64,000 nt of DNA from Robertmurraya korlensis (GTDB taxonomy: Bacteria > Bacillota > Bacilli > Bacillales > Cytobacillaceae). The translations under genes and the position numbers were made by a program. The DNA lies in NCBI RefSeq assembly GCF_023715225.1, contig NZ_JAMBNS010000001.1, forward strand, positions 248,001 through 312,000, read 5' to 3'. The notes beneath the pieces are model-generated. The model made no database searches. It worked only from the letters and a program-made list of their open reading frames with translations, and was not told where the DNA came from. Of this stretch, positions 16,439 to 25,148 are shown one piece after another (positions within the stretch are counted from its first letter, which is position 1; each line of letters opens with the position of its first letter).

Positions 16439-17947
16439 GTGAACATTAAGTTTCAATCTCTTAAACTTGAAAACTTTAAAAGCCACCAGGATCTTGAAGT
16501 TAAGTTTGGCGACCTGACCAAGATCACTGGTGACAATGCAAAAGGTAAAAGCTCCTTATTAGAAGCTATTACATGGTTATTTTACGGTGTAGACCCACTT
16601 GGAAGCAAGAACGATCCTACACCAATAACATATTCAGCAGAACAGACTTTAGTACAAGCTCTTTTAAATGTTGATGAAAAACCTTTATTACTAGGCAAGA
16701 CACTGAAGAAAGGCAAAGCCTCTTATTACATTAATGAGGTGCCTAAAAAGGCTACAGAATTCAATGAGTTAATAGCTCAATTATTTGATAAGGACCTATT
16801 CCTTTCCCTGTTAAATCCGAATTACTTCTTCACTTTGAAATGGGAAAATCAACGGTCCATGTTACTCCAATATGTATCAGCACCAGCTAATAAAGAGGTG
16901 TTAAAACAACTTCCAGAAGTCCAATCTGAAAAGCTTGGAACCTTACTTAAGAAACACAACCTCTCAGACATAGAAAAGATTCATCGTGAAAATAAGACAA
17001 GCCTAGAAAAGAAACACATTGCAGCTCAAAGTCGGACAAAGACCTTGAAAGGTCAATTAGAAGTGTTCACCATTATGACACCTGTTGATTCTTTAAAGGT
17101 TGAGCTCGCTCAAATTGATAAACAAGTACGTGAGAAAGAAGCTCTTATGGATGAAGCATTCGAAAAGAACCAGGCTTATAACAAATGTCAGTCGGAACTA
17201 AGAAACATTCAGGATCAGATTGATATGTCTAAGGAACGTTGGCCATCCCTTAAAAATGAGGTCATTGAAGATACTTGTAAGACTTGTCAACGCCCATTGG
17301 ATGAAGAATCGGTTGAAGCTGTTAAGGCTGATAAGGATAAGCGCATCGAGGAATACAAAGCGAAACATAATGAGTTGCTTAATAAGCGCGATTTGCTAAA
17401 GAAACAACTGGAGACATTAGAATACATCGATGTTTCAGAATTACGTGAAGAGATCCGTCAAATCGATTCTACTGGTACTCAATTACGTGAAGCTATTCGC
17501 TCTTACTCAGAATTTGAAAGACTCCAGACTCAAGTAAATGAAGCTCAGGAGGAAGAAAACAAGGTTCTTGAAAACCTTAATGACTCCATCTTTGTAATTG
17601 ATTCAGTCAAAGCATTTAAAGCTAAGGAAGCTCAAATACAAGCTGAAAAGGTACAAGCCTTGTTTGAAACATTATCCATTCGTCTCTTCGAACAGCAAAA
17701 GAACGGAGAGTTTAAAAACACTTTTGAAATCGAGTTAGATGGCAAGCCATACAGAAAGCTTTCCTTATCAGAGGGCATTAGAGCAGGACTTGAACTTAGA
17801 GAAGTGCTCAGCAAACAAAGCGAAGTGAACGTTCCTGTCTTTGTAGATAATGCTGAGTCAATCACAAGCTTTAAACAACCTACTGGGCAGTTAATTACCT
17901 CTCGTGTGGTTGCTGGGCAAGACTTAACGATTGAGGTGGGAGAATGA
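16439..17947 (+). CDS. SbcC/Rad50-like AAA ATPase
   Basis: SMC/Rad50-type ATPase of 502 aa with a short coiled coil. Walker A is GDNAKGKSS (about residue 32) in LKLENFKSHQDLEVKFGDLT. A zinc-hook-like CKTCQRPLDEE lies near the middle of the coiled coil (about 280). The C-terminal lobe has LSLSEGIRAGLEL (signature-like) and NVPVFVDNAES (Walker-B-like strand). Phages encode such proteins beside RecT recombinases, probably to process or load DNA ends. GTG start with GGAGG. The next gene begins in its stop codon. Confidence 0.88.
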   Translation: MNIKFQSLKLENFKSHQDLEVKFGDLTKITGDNAKGKSSLLEAITWLFYGVDPLGSKNDPTPITYSAEQTLVQALLNVDEKPLLLGKTLKKGKASYYINEVPKKATEFNELIAQLFDKDLFLSLLNPNYFFTLKWENQRSMLLQYVSAPANKEVLKQLPEVQSEKLGTLLKKHNLSDIEKIHRENKTSLEKKHIAAQSRTKTLKGQLEVFTIMTPVDSLKVELAQIDKQVREKEALMDEAFEKNQAYNKCQSELRNIQDQIDMSKERWPSLKNEVIEDTCKTCQRPLDEESVEAVKADKDKRIEEYKAKHNELLNKRDLLKKQLETLEYIDVSELREEIRQIDSTGTQLREAIRSYSEFERLQTQVNEAQEEENKVLENLNDSIFVIDSVKAFKAKEAQIQAEKVQALFETLSIRLFEQQKNGEFKNTFEIELDGKPYRKLSLSEGIRAGLELREVLSKQSEVNVPVFVDNAESITSFKQPTGQLITSRVVAGQDLTIEVGE

Positions 17948-18309
17948 AACATACACCAGGTCCATGGAAGTTAGGGGGAATTGGTGACACTGTTATTACT
18001 AATGCTGAAACACCAAGTTCAAAGGACACTTTTGAATATTACGGTGGACAGGTAATTGCTGAAAGTATTTCTTCTGATAATGATCGTCATTTAATTTCAG
18101 CTGCACCAGAACTTCTTGAGGCATGTATTAAAGCACATGAAGTATTAGAAGCAATATTGAGCTTCTATGGTCAGAGTCTCCAAGTACATGGGTGGCATTT
18201 AAACGGAGATGCAGAACCATTCGACAACTTCATAGACGAAAACATGGATGGAAATGAAGTGGAGTTACTATATAAGGCTATCCAGAAAGCTCGAGGTGAT
18301 AAGGAATGA
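17944..18309 (+). CDS. Phage protein of the HTPGPW type, 121 aa
   Basis: Starts MKHTPGPWKLGG, an N-terminal pattern common to many small phage and prophage proteins, with a helix ending in HLISAAPELLEACIKAHEVL that is also typical. Function of the family is unknown to me. ATGA overlap with the ATPase gene suggests coupled translation. Confidence 0.8.
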   Translation: MKHTPGPWKLGGIGDTVITNAETPSSKDTFEYYGGQVIAESISSDNDRHLISAAPELLEACIKAHEVLEAILSFYGQSLQVHGWHLNGDAEPFDNFIDENMDGNEVELLYKAIQKARGDKE

Positions 18310-18458
18310 AATCAGGTAAAAAACCTACTCGTGCTCAAAGGAAGATTTTATTGGAAAACGGATTAAACCCACTTAACTGGCTAATCGTGAAGAATCAAGA
18401 CTTGCAAATGGAAGTAGTCCACCGGGAAACAGGTCGCTTAAAAACTCTAAATCTATAA
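18306..18458 (+). CDS. 50-aa basic phage protein
   Basis: Overlaps the previous stop (ATGA). It reads MKSGKKPTRAQRKILLENGL and continues NPLNWLIVKNQD. The pattern P-T-R-x-Q-K-x-x-L-x-x-x-G-L-N-P-x-N-W belongs to a widespread short phage family (DUF6906 from memory). It lies directly upstream of recT. Confidence 0.7.
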   Translation: MKSGKKPTRAQRKILLENGLNPLNWLIVKNQDLQMEVVHRETGRLKTLNL

Positions 18459-18474
18459 GAAAAGGATGATATCA

Positions 18475-19374
18475 ATGTCAAAAAACTTACCTAGCACTTT
18501 ACCTTTAACACCAGCCATTACAGAGGCTTTTGCTCCACAAGTTTTAGAGGTTATTCGTACTTCAATCGCTCCAACTGCTAATGACCAAGAGTTCTTATTG
18601 TTTGCACACAAAGCAGCATCTTATGGACTGGATCCATTCAAGAATGAAATCTTCTTTATCAAATATGGAAGTACTGCCCGAATTCAATTTGCTGCTGAGG
18701 CTTATCTTTCAAAAGCTCGTGAAAAGGAAGGGTTCCAACCACCAGATACTCAAATGGTTCATGAAAATGATGAGTTTAAGATTCGAATGAATCCTGAAAC
18801 AAAGGAAATGGAAGTAGTCCTCCATGAAATTGGATTCCCTAGAGGAAAGATTATTGGTGCTTATTCAATTGCTTACCGTGATGGTTATAAGCCAGTTACG
18901 GTGATTATGGATATCGAGGAAATTGACCACATGTTTAAAGGTCAAAACAAAGATAACTGGATTAAATGGACAGCAGATATGTTCGGTAAGCATGTTCAAC
19001 AACGCGCTCTTAAAAAGCAATATGGCCTTGAATTTGATGATGAAACCATTACTACTGGTGAAGCAGAATCAAACATTCCTGAATACAAGCCACAAGAACG
19101 AAGAGATATTACCCCTGAACAAGAAGTAATTGATGCACCACAAAAACCAAAGACGGAAGAAGACCCGGTTAAAAAACTTAGAACTGAAATTACTAAGAAA
19201 CTGAAAAAACTTGGTGTAAACGGTAAAGAAGCTGTTTCAGATTATATCAACATGCATGCGCCTAACATGGGAGAACATCCTTCACTAGCTGAATTAACAG
19301 GTCTGCTAGACATCATTGATATGGACCTTGATATGAAACAAATGCAAGAGTCCAACGGAGATGAGCTTGTCTAA
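18475..19374 (+). CDS. recT: RecT/Bet-family single-strand annealing recombinase
   Basis: Binds single-stranded DNA and anneals complementary strands during phage recombination. The family core runs through DQEFLLFAHKAASYGLDPFK, YGSTARIQFAAEAYLSKA and KWTADMFGKHVQQRALKKQY. The C-terminal third is charged and linker-like. The ATG at 18475 is used because AAAGGATGAT is 10 nt upstream; an ATG at 18466 overlaps that element. 299 aa. The neighbours (SbcC-like ATPase, metallo-beta-lactamase-fold protein) form a recombination cassette seen in other Firmicute phages. Confidence 0.92.
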   Translation: MSKNLPSTLPLTPAITEAFAPQVLEVIRTSIAPTANDQEFLLFAHKAASYGLDPFKNEIFFIKYGSTARIQFAAEAYLSKAREKEGFQPPDTQMVHENDEFKIRMNPETKEMEVVLHEIGFPRGKIIGAYSIAYRDGYKPVTVIMDIEEIDHMFKGQNKDNWIKWTADMFGKHVQQRALKKQYGLEFDDETITTGEAESNIPEYKPQERRDITPEQEVIDAPQKPKTEEDPVKKLRTEITKKLKKLGVNGKEAVSDYINMHAPNMGEHPSLAELTGLLDIIDMDLDMKQMQESNGDELV

Positions 19375-20120
19375 TGAAAGTAGACATTCTAGCTTCTGGA
19401 TCGAGTGGCAACGCAATTGCCATTCGGTCTGGTAACTCAGCGATATTAGTTGATGTTGGAATAGCCAAAACAAAGATTGAAGCCAGGTTAATGGAAGTGG
19501 GGATTGTACCAAACGAGATTAAAGGGATCTTCATCACTCATAGTCACGGAGATCACATAAAAGGTTTACCACTAGCGAATAAGTACAAGATACCTGTTTT
19601 TGCAGGTGAGAAAGAATGGCAGAGTTTAAACGTTGTAGATGAAGAGTTAAGAAGAATCATAAAGCCAGGACAAGCCACAGACTTCCAAGAGAGCTTTTAC
19701 ATAACGGCTTTTCGGACACATCATGACGCTTATGATTCATTAGGCTTTGCCATTCAGGACTATAACCGGGTCAAGTGCTCCATTTGTTTAGATACTGGTC
19801 ATGTAGATGAAGAGATGATTGCAGCTATGGAATACTCACACATTTATGTTATTGAAGCGAACCATGAACCGAATATGCTCGAGGTTTCAAATTATCCAAA
19901 CAGCGTAAAAGCAAGGATTCTTTCTCATATTGGACATTTAAGCAATTTACAGACTGCAGAAGCCCTTTCTAAGCTTGTGACAGGGAACGGAGAACAAATA
20001 TACCTGACACATCTTTCGAGCTCTAATAACATGCCTAAATTAGCTCAAATGACGGTTATGAGAGAGCTCATTAAGAAGGGTTTGAAAGCAGATAAAGATT
20101 ATAGGTTAGAGGTGATTTGA
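19374..20120 (+). CDS. Metallo-beta-lactamase-fold hydrolase, probable nuclease
   Basis: The MBL metal motif is FITHSHGDHIKG (HxHxDH), followed by later ligands near CLDTGHVDEE and ILSHIGHLSN. The N-terminus MKVDILASGSSGNA matches YycJ-like/phage MBL nucleases. It follows recT with overlapping stop and start (taATG). A role as the exonuclease partner of RecT is inferred from context; activity is not proven. Confidence 0.88.
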   Translation: MKVDILASGSSGNAIAIRSGNSAILVDVGIAKTKIEARLMEVGIVPNEIKGIFITHSHGDHIKGLPLANKYKIPVFAGEKEWQSLNVVDEELRRIIKPGQATDFQESFYITAFRTHHDAYDSLGFAIQDYNRVKCSICLDTGHVDEEMIAAMEYSHIYVIEANHEPNMLEVSNYPNSVKARILSHIGHLSNLQTAEALSKLVTGNGEQIYLTHLSSSNNMPKLAQMTVMRELIKKGLKADKDYRLEVI

Positions 20121-20336
20121 ATGAACTTAAAAAAACTGCAAGCTCAGGCAGCATGGGAACAATTACAGATAGTAAAGGTTCTAAAGGCAGAAGAAGAAAA
20201 GAAGCTTGCACAAGATTTCGTCCGCGAATTACAACGTGTGCTCCATGAAAAGAACGTCCGGATTGAACAACTGGAAGATCAATTAAAAAAGGCAACTGCA
20301 CCAATAAACATAACTATCAATTTGCCAAGTAATTGA
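20121..20336 (+). CDS. Short coiled-coil phage protein, 71 aa
   Basis: GAGGTGATTTG upstream; starts right after the previous stop. It has heptads in VLKAEEEKKLAQDFVRELQR and IEQLEDQLKKA. Not recognised. Confidence 0.65.
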   Translation: MNLKKLQAQAAWEQLQIVKVLKAEEEKKLAQDFVRELQRVLHEKNVRIEQLEDQLKKATAPINITINLPSN

Positions 20337-20347
20337 GGGTGAGGTGA

Positions 20348-21130
20348 ATGCAAGGCTACATCAAGCTTTATCGCAAGACCATGAACTCTCCTATCTGGCA
20401 GGATCCTTACTACTTAAAGCTCTGGCTTTATTGCTTGATGAAAGCCACGCATAAAGAACACGAGCAATTAGTTGGAAATAACATGGTCGTATTAAAACCA
20501 GGAGAGTTTGTGACAGGGAGAAAAGCTCTTGCTCTTGATTTAAATAGTGGTGCTAAACCAGAACAAAGGCTGTCTGATAAGACTTGGTATCGATACTTAG
20601 AAAATTTACAGTCTTTTGAGATGTTGAGCATTCGTAAAACCAACAAGTTTAGTATTATCACTATTTTAAAATGGGCGGAATACCAAGAAGGTGAGCAACA
20701 AGTTAAACCTCCAGGTGAAGGGAAGAAAAAAGGTACTAAGAAGAAATATGACGAGAATTCAAAGCCTTATAAATTAGCTAAGTACCTGGTCGAAGAAATT
20801 CGAAAAAATCTACCCGAATTTAAAGAGCCTGACCTTCAAAAGTGGGCTGACGATATGAGGAAGATTATTGAGCTCGATAAGAGAGATCCAAGACAGGCAG
20901 CTCAACTTATTAAATGGACTCAGCAAAATAATTTCTGGTGGAAGAACGTTATGAGCCCTTCGAAATTTAGAGATCAATACGACAAGTTACTTGCTAACGC
21001 AAAGAATGAAAAATTGAAACAGTCACCACAACAACCAGTGAAACAAAATGATTCAAGAGATAAAGAAATAGAATTCCAACGTTGGGTACAGGAGGGGAAT
21101 GATCCAGATGCATTTAATTGGGGAGCATGA
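20348..21130 (+). CDS. DnaD-like phage replication initiation protein
   Basis: The N-terminal winged-helix-like region starts MQGYIKLYRKTMNSPIW, the usual opening of Firmicute phage replisome organisers. The C-terminal part (about 160-225) holds DnaD-type helices ending in NNFWWKNVMSPSKFRDQYDK. It probably melts or marks the phage origin and helps load the helicase encoded just downstream. It overlaps the helicase gene by about 23 nt. 260 aa. Confidence 0.85.
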   Translation: MQGYIKLYRKTMNSPIWQDPYYLKLWLYCLMKATHKEHEQLVGNNMVVLKPGEFVTGRKALALDLNSGAKPEQRLSDKTWYRYLENLQSFEMLSIRKTNKFSIITILKWAEYQEGEQQVKPPGEGKKKGTKKKYDENSKPYKLAKYLVEEIRKNLPEFKEPDLQKWADDMRKIIELDKRDPRQAAQLIKWTQQNNFWWKNVMSPSKFRDQYDKLLANAKNEKLKQSPQQPVKQNDSRDKEIEFQRWVQEGNDPDAFNWGA

Positions 21131-22406
21131 CGTTGTCAGGGAGCAAGCAGAGGAATCAGTATTAGGAGCTGTGTTAGTTGATTCAAGTGTTCTCGATGAA
21201 ATCACCTTTTTAGAACACCGCGACTTCCTCTCTGAGAGACACCAACAGATTTATAAGGTTATGAGATACCTAGAAAAAAAGAACGCTCCTGTGGACATTG
21301 TGACCATTACAGAAACATACGTAAAGTTTGGTCGCATTGAATCTATGGGAGGTGTTTCTTACCTCTCGAAGTTAGCTGAATCTTGTCCTACTACTGCCAA
21401 TGCTGATTATTACGCTCGTATTGTTCGTTCAAAAGCATTGGAACGTAGAGCTAAAAACATGGGTGAGATTATTACAGGAATGTCCAGAGACGATTATGAA
21501 ACGGATGAAGACTTTTTTACTAACATAGAGCAATTAGTGTCGGAAATGAGACCACAAGACACTGCCAAAATGAAGAGCTTTTCAGAGTCCAGGACAGATT
21601 ACTTTGACCACTTAAAAAAGAAAGCTCAGGTAATCAAAACTGGTTTTAAACAATTCGATAATTGGGCGAAAGGTGCATGGAGAGGTTGGCTTTGGATTGT
21701 AGCTGGTAGACCATCGGTAGGAAAAACAGCCATGCTCCTACAAAGGTTGTTCGGAATGGCCAAACAACATGAAGGAGTAGTGCTGCTCTGGTCTCAAGAA
21801 ATGGATGAGAATCAAGTGAAAGACCGAATGATTTCTAATATTACGGGTATTCCTTACAGCAAGTTTAGAGACAAGGACTTCGATGATAAGAAATGGGATA
21901 CGGTCAAAATGGCTTATGAAGAGCTTGAATACTTGCCAATATTCATCCAAGACAGCGCAGGAGTAACCATTGAAGAGATAAAAGCAACTGCTAAGCAATT
22001 CAAGAAAAAGTACGGAAAAGTTGCTTGTATTGCAGTGGATTACTTACAGATCATGAGGATTCCACAAAAGAAGGGTGAAACCAGGGCGCAAGCCATTGGA
22101 GAAGTAACCAGAACAGCTAAGCAAATAGCCAGAGAAATGAATTGTTGTTTCCTTATGTTGAGTCAATTAAGTCGAGGATTTGAACAAGCACTAAAACCTC
22201 AGTTTTCTCACTTAAAAGAGTCTGGATCCATTGAACAAGATGCTGATGTAATTGAGTTTCTTTGGCACAATCCAGATGATACGGATAAAGAAGGCAAGGT
22301 CATTCAACAGACGTTTGCCAAAGGTCGGGATACTGGGCTGAATGAATTCCGGTTACTGTTTAAAGGTTGGATACAACGATTTGAAGAGATTGCTAAACCA
22401 AAATAA
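21108..22406 (+). CDS. dnaB: Replicative DNA helicase (DnaB family)
   Basis: Hexameric 5'-3' helicase. The N-terminal domain (REQAEESVLGAVL, about 10-110) precedes the RecA-like motor. Walker A is AGRPSVGKTAM, Walker B is IAVDYLQIMR, and the arginine-finger region is near SQLSRGFEQ. 432 aa from the ATG at 21108, which is spaced about 10 nt from AGGAGGGG; an ATG at 21099 is closer than usual. It pairs with the DnaD-like protein upstream. Confidence 0.94.
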   Translation: MHLIGEHDVVREQAEESVLGAVLVDSSVLDEITFLEHRDFLSERHQQIYKVMRYLEKKNAPVDIVTITETYVKFGRIESMGGVSYLSKLAESCPTTANADYYARIVRSKALERRAKNMGEIITGMSRDDYETDEDFFTNIEQLVSEMRPQDTAKMKSFSESRTDYFDHLKKKAQVIKTGFKQFDNWAKGAWRGWLWIVAGRPSVGKTAMLLQRLFGMAKQHEGVVLLWSQEMDENQVKDRMISNITGIPYSKFRDKDFDDKKWDTVKMAYEELEYLPIFIQDSAGVTIEEIKATAKQFKKKYGKVACIAVDYLQIMRIPQKKGETRAQAIGEVTRTAKQIAREMNCCFLMLSQLSRGFEQALKPQFSHLKESGSIEQDADVIEFLWHNPDDTDKEGKVIQQTFAKGRDTGLNEFRLLFKGWIQRFEEIAKPK

Positions 22407-22421
22407 ACGGAGGGGAGAACA

Positions 22422-22742
22422 ATGGAACAAGAAGAGCTGTTAAAAATTGGTCAATGGGTTCAATTAACTGGTGTTTTTAGAATAATCAATGGTCATATCG
22501 GTTTTGTTGAAGCGTATAGCGATAAACATGAAATGTACTATGTAAGGTTTGTAAAAACCAGAGATGGGGTTCCGATTAAAGAAAAAGGATATTGGGTTGA
22601 AAATGAAAACCTAGATCCTCTTGATACATGGCCTCACTTAGATGACATAACAGAGTTAATAAATATGGCTTTGGACATGGGTGACAAAGGGTGGTTTGAA
22701 GAGTTAACAAACAAGTTAAAACCCCAGGAAATGCCATGGTGA
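22422..22742 (+). CDS. Phage protein with C-terminal IDEAL-like segment, 106 aa
   Basis: The N-terminal half is beta-rich (LKIGQWVQLTGVFRIINGHI; possible SH3-like fold binding). The C-terminal DDITELINMALDMGDKGWFE resembles the short IDEAL motif of Bacillus phage and host proteins. Function unknown. Confidence 0.65.
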   Translation: MEQEELLKIGQWVQLTGVFRIINGHIGFVEAYSDKHEMYYVRFVKTRDGVPIKEKGYWVENENLDPLDTWPHLDDITELINMALDMGDKGWFEELTNKLKPQEMPW

Positions 22743-23062
22743 AAGATATCTCAAAGGCTACTAATCAACAATTGTATACCATTGCAAGGGATAGCTCGGA
22801 AAGGTTAAGAGACCGATACGAAGCTGCTCGTGAATTACAAAAAAGAAAGGTGAAGAAACGTATGGCTAATCCCGTTTGTCCGAAGTGCGATACAGAAGGA
22901 CATATTATCTCAATGCGCCATGCTAATAACTTAAAGATTGAATGCCCTAGTTGCAAGCACATATGGAAAAGTGAATCGGAAGTATGTCCATCTTGTTATA
23001 AATCTAATGGTTATGCGGTACCAGGACTTTGCATCAAGTGTTACGAGGAAACACGGCCATGA
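22736..23062 (+). CDS. Zinc-ribbon phage protein, 108 aa
   Basis: Two pairs of zinc ligands: CPKCDTEGH...CPSCKHIW and CPSCYKS...CIKCYEE. The N-terminal 40 residues are a charged helix. It overlaps the previous gene by 7 nt. It could bind nucleic acid; the family is not recognised. Confidence 0.7.
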   Translation: MVKDISKATNQQLYTIARDSSERLRDRYEAARELQKRKVKKRMANPVCPKCDTEGHIISMRHANNLKIECPSCKHIWKSESEVCPSCYKSNGYAVPGLCIKCYEETRP

Positions 23063-23352
23063 GTAAGAATCCGATAATCCAAAAAGCTAAAAAAGAAGCC
23101 TACGATATGGGTTATAAGAACGGTTTACTTACAGGCAAAACATTAGGACAGGATGCAGCAATCAATTTTATTGCTGATCGTTTTGACGGTTTAGATAAGA
23201 TTCCTGGAATTGGACCTAAGCTTTATAAAAAGATTGTCCATCACTTTGGGATTGAATATTTCAAGAAAGTTGAGGTGGTCAAAGGTGGCAAACAAGGCAA
23301 AGCAAAGAAAACGTCTGGAAAAGTCTCTGAGACACAGACAGAAGGAAAATGA
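23059..23352 (+). CDS. Small phage protein with a helix-hairpin-helix-like segment
   Basis: The ATGA overlap and an ACGAGG upstream favour the ATG at 23059 over an earlier in-frame start at 23029. LDKIPGIGPKLYKKIVHHFG is a helix-hairpin-helix-like DNA-binding element; the tail is Lys/Gly-rich. 97 aa. Confidence 0.7.
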   Translation: MSKNPIIQKAKKEAYDMGYKNGLLTGKTLGQDAAINFIADRFDGLDKIPGIGPKLYKKIVHHFGIEYFKKVEVVKGGKQGKAKKTSGKVSETQTEGK

Positions 23353-23422
23353 AGCCATTGTTAAGGAACGGATAGATAAAGCCTGGAGAAATATCTTTGT
23401 GAAAGCAGGGATACTCAAATGA
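23285..23422 (+). CDS. 45-aa basic protein overlapping the previous gene
   Basis: GTG start behind GAGGTGG, in a different frame within the tail of the preceding gene (68-nt overlap). It begins MANKAKQRKRLEKSLRHRQK and ends in GILK. Short, highly basic proteins of this type occur before RuvC-like genes in related phages, but this assignment is tentative. Confidence 0.5.
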   Translation: MANKAKQRKRLEKSLRHRQKENEAIVKERIDKAWRNIFVKAGILK

Positions 23423-23964
23423 GATTTGTAGGAATTGACCCTTCAACTAAAACAGGCTTTGTTGCAATGGACAGATACGGTAATATTCAGGTCCAGAAAG
23501 AGTTAAAAGGCATCGGTGCTGTAGATCCAAAACGAATTGTCACACTCACTGATGAGATTATGAGGCATATTCAACCAGGTGATGTCATTTGCATCGAGGG
23601 TGTCCCGTTTGACACTCAACGAGCTGCACAAGCCGGTTGGATCCATGGGAGTATTCGAAATGCTTTGTTTAGAAGCAAGTTTAGCTATTACGAGGCTACT
23701 CCAAATCAGGTTAAGAAGTTCGTGAATGTTACTGGATGGGTTGGAGATATAGGCAGCAAGAAACGGTTAACAGGTAAGGACAAAAAGAAGGCAGTTGCTG
23801 AAGCTGTTATTGAACATTATGGGTTTATTAATAAGAACGACAACATTGTGGATGCTTATGTATTAGCTCAAATTGCTTTTGCTTTGTGGACTCGAAAAAC
23901 ATATCAGTCTTATCAAGAAGAAGTCGTACAAGCCATTTTAAATCCAGTTAAAAAAGCTAAATAG
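23419..23964 (+). CDS. RuvC-like Holliday junction resolvase
   Basis: RNase H-fold phage resolvase. The first catalytic Asp is in MRFVGIDPSTKTGFVAMD, a Glu in ICIEGVPFD, and a C-terminal Asp in NDNIVDAYVLAQIA. 181 aa. It follows the replication genes; it probably resolves branched DNA before packaging. Confidence 0.85.
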   Translation: MRFVGIDPSTKTGFVAMDRYGNIQVQKELKGIGAVDPKRIVTLTDEIMRHIQPGDVICIEGVPFDTQRAAQAGWIHGSIRNALFRSKFSYYEATPNQVKKFVNVTGWVGDIGSKKRLTGKDKKKAVAEAVIEHYGFINKNDNIVDAYVLAQIAFALWTRKTYQSYQEEVVQAILNPVKKAK

Positions 23965-23976
23965 GGAGTGTTGTAG

Positions 23977-24474
23977 ATGAGAGAGAGACCGGAAACAAGT
24001 CAGATTGTAATTGATGGAATTGCTAGTGTAGTAGATGGTCAGGATTTAAAAGGTATTGTGAAATACAACGAAACCATCGATGAAGCAAAAGATGTTAATT
24101 ACAACTGGGAGCTCATGGGCCTAGAGGAATCAGTGGACTTAAATAAGTATCTTGTAAAGAGAATAAAGCAATTGTACGGATTAACGATTGATCACCTTTG
24201 CCAAGAAGCTTTTGCAACAGCCATTAGCAAAGGTTGGCACGATGAAGAACGAGAAACAGGCACAATGTTAGCCCTAATACACAGCGAAGTAAGTGAAGCC
24301 TTGGAAGCCGACAGAAAAGGTGATGAAGAGAACTTTGCTGAAGAATTAGCCGACATTTGCATTCGGGTATTTGATCTTTCTGGAGCTAAGGATATTGATT
24401 TGCAGACTGCTATTCTCAAAAAGATGGAGTTTAATAAGTCCAGACCTCATAAACACGGTGGGAAGTTGTACTAA
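23977..24474 (+). CDS. MazG-like nucleotide pyrophosphohydrolase
   Basis: The C-terminal 110 residues carry the MazG metal-binding helices: IHSEVSEALEADRKGDEE and EELADICIRVFDLSG. The N-terminal 50 residues (through YNWELMGLEESVDLN) are an extra domain of unknown role. Phage MazG proteins may lower (p)ppGpp or clean the nucleotide pool; the substrate here is unknown. Confidence 0.82.
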   Translation: MRERPETSQIVIDGIASVVDGQDLKGIVKYNETIDEAKDVNYNWELMGLEESVDLNKYLVKRIKQLYGLTIDHLCQEAFATAISKGWHDEERETGTMLALIHSEVSEALEADRKGDEENFAEELADICIRVFDLSGAKDIDLQTAILKKMEFNKSRPHKHGGKLY

Positions 24475-24668
24475 TGGGGCATCCATTTAACTCTCCAAGA
24501 GTTTTGAAAAAGGTTGTTTATGCCATGACCGAAACAAAACTGGAGAAGAACGTAGATGCGCATAAAAGTCGAGGGTGGAAAGAAGTGAGTGAAGTAAAAC
24601 CATATGGTTATGGTCTAGGTGTAATGATGGAATTTGATCCATATAATCGAGGTGAAATTAATGGCTAG
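24474..24668 (+). CDS. Small phage protein, 64 aa
   Basis: The start overlaps the preceding stop (taATG). The C-terminal part, RGWKEVSEVKPYGYGLGVMM, looks conserved-protein-like. A second ATG at 24525 is possible but has no ribosome binding site. Function unknown. Confidence 0.6.
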   Translation: MGHPFNSPRVLKKVVYAMTETKLEKNVDAHKSRGWKEVSEVKPYGYGLGVMMEFDPYNRGEING

Positions 24669-24939
24669 TTACTCTAAAGAAGAGCAAGAAACTACATTGG
24701 TTTTTGATAACAGTACAGGCAAGTGGAACGTTTACTCCACTGTACCAAAACACATTAGAAAACTCTCTAATTTATGCGAGTTAATCACCTTAGATAACGA
24801 GGATGGTAGACCGACAGCCGTAAAAGGTGTTCTCGAAGAAAAGCAAGTGAGTATGAAACAATTAAGAATTTTTACGGAGGAACAAAAAGAACAAGCTGCC
24901 AAACGATTAGCTAAAGCTCGCGAAAAACAAATAAAGTAG
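24661..24939 (+). CDS. Small phage protein, 92 aa
   Basis: CGAGGTGAAATTA precedes the ATG. Beta-rich middle (WNVYSTVPKHIRKLSNL) and a basic helical tail. Not recognised. Confidence 0.65.
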   Translation: MASYSKEEQETTLVFDNSTGKWNVYSTVPKHIRKLSNLCELITLDNEDGRPTAVKGVLEEKQVSMKQLRIFTEEQKEQAAKRLAKAREKQIK

Positions 24940-24955
24940 CGTAGGAGTGAGGTCC

Positions 24956-25135
24956 ATGCAAGACAAGGTTGGATATTTATTCTTCTGTCAGCATTGTGGA
25001 ATACCTCAAAGAATCCCTGAATACGTGCTAAAAACTTACTTATGTAGTGACCAGGTAAAAAGATATTACTGCAGCAATTGCAGTAGTGAAAACTCTATTC
25101 CAGAGTACGTAAAAAAACTTAAAAACGAATTATAA
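24956..25135 (+). CDS. Zinc-ribbon phage protein, 59 aa
   Basis: CQHCGIPQR and YCSNCSSEN form a C-x2-C ... C-x2-C zinc ribbon. TAGGAGTGAGG is well placed for the ATG at 24956; an in-frame GTG at 24947 lies inside that element. Possible transcription or nucleic-acid binding. Confidence 0.65.
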   Translation: MQDKVGYLFFCQHCGIPQRIPEYVLKTYLCSDQVKRYYCSNCSSENSIPEYVKKLKNEL

Positions 25136-25148
25136 AGGAGCTAATATC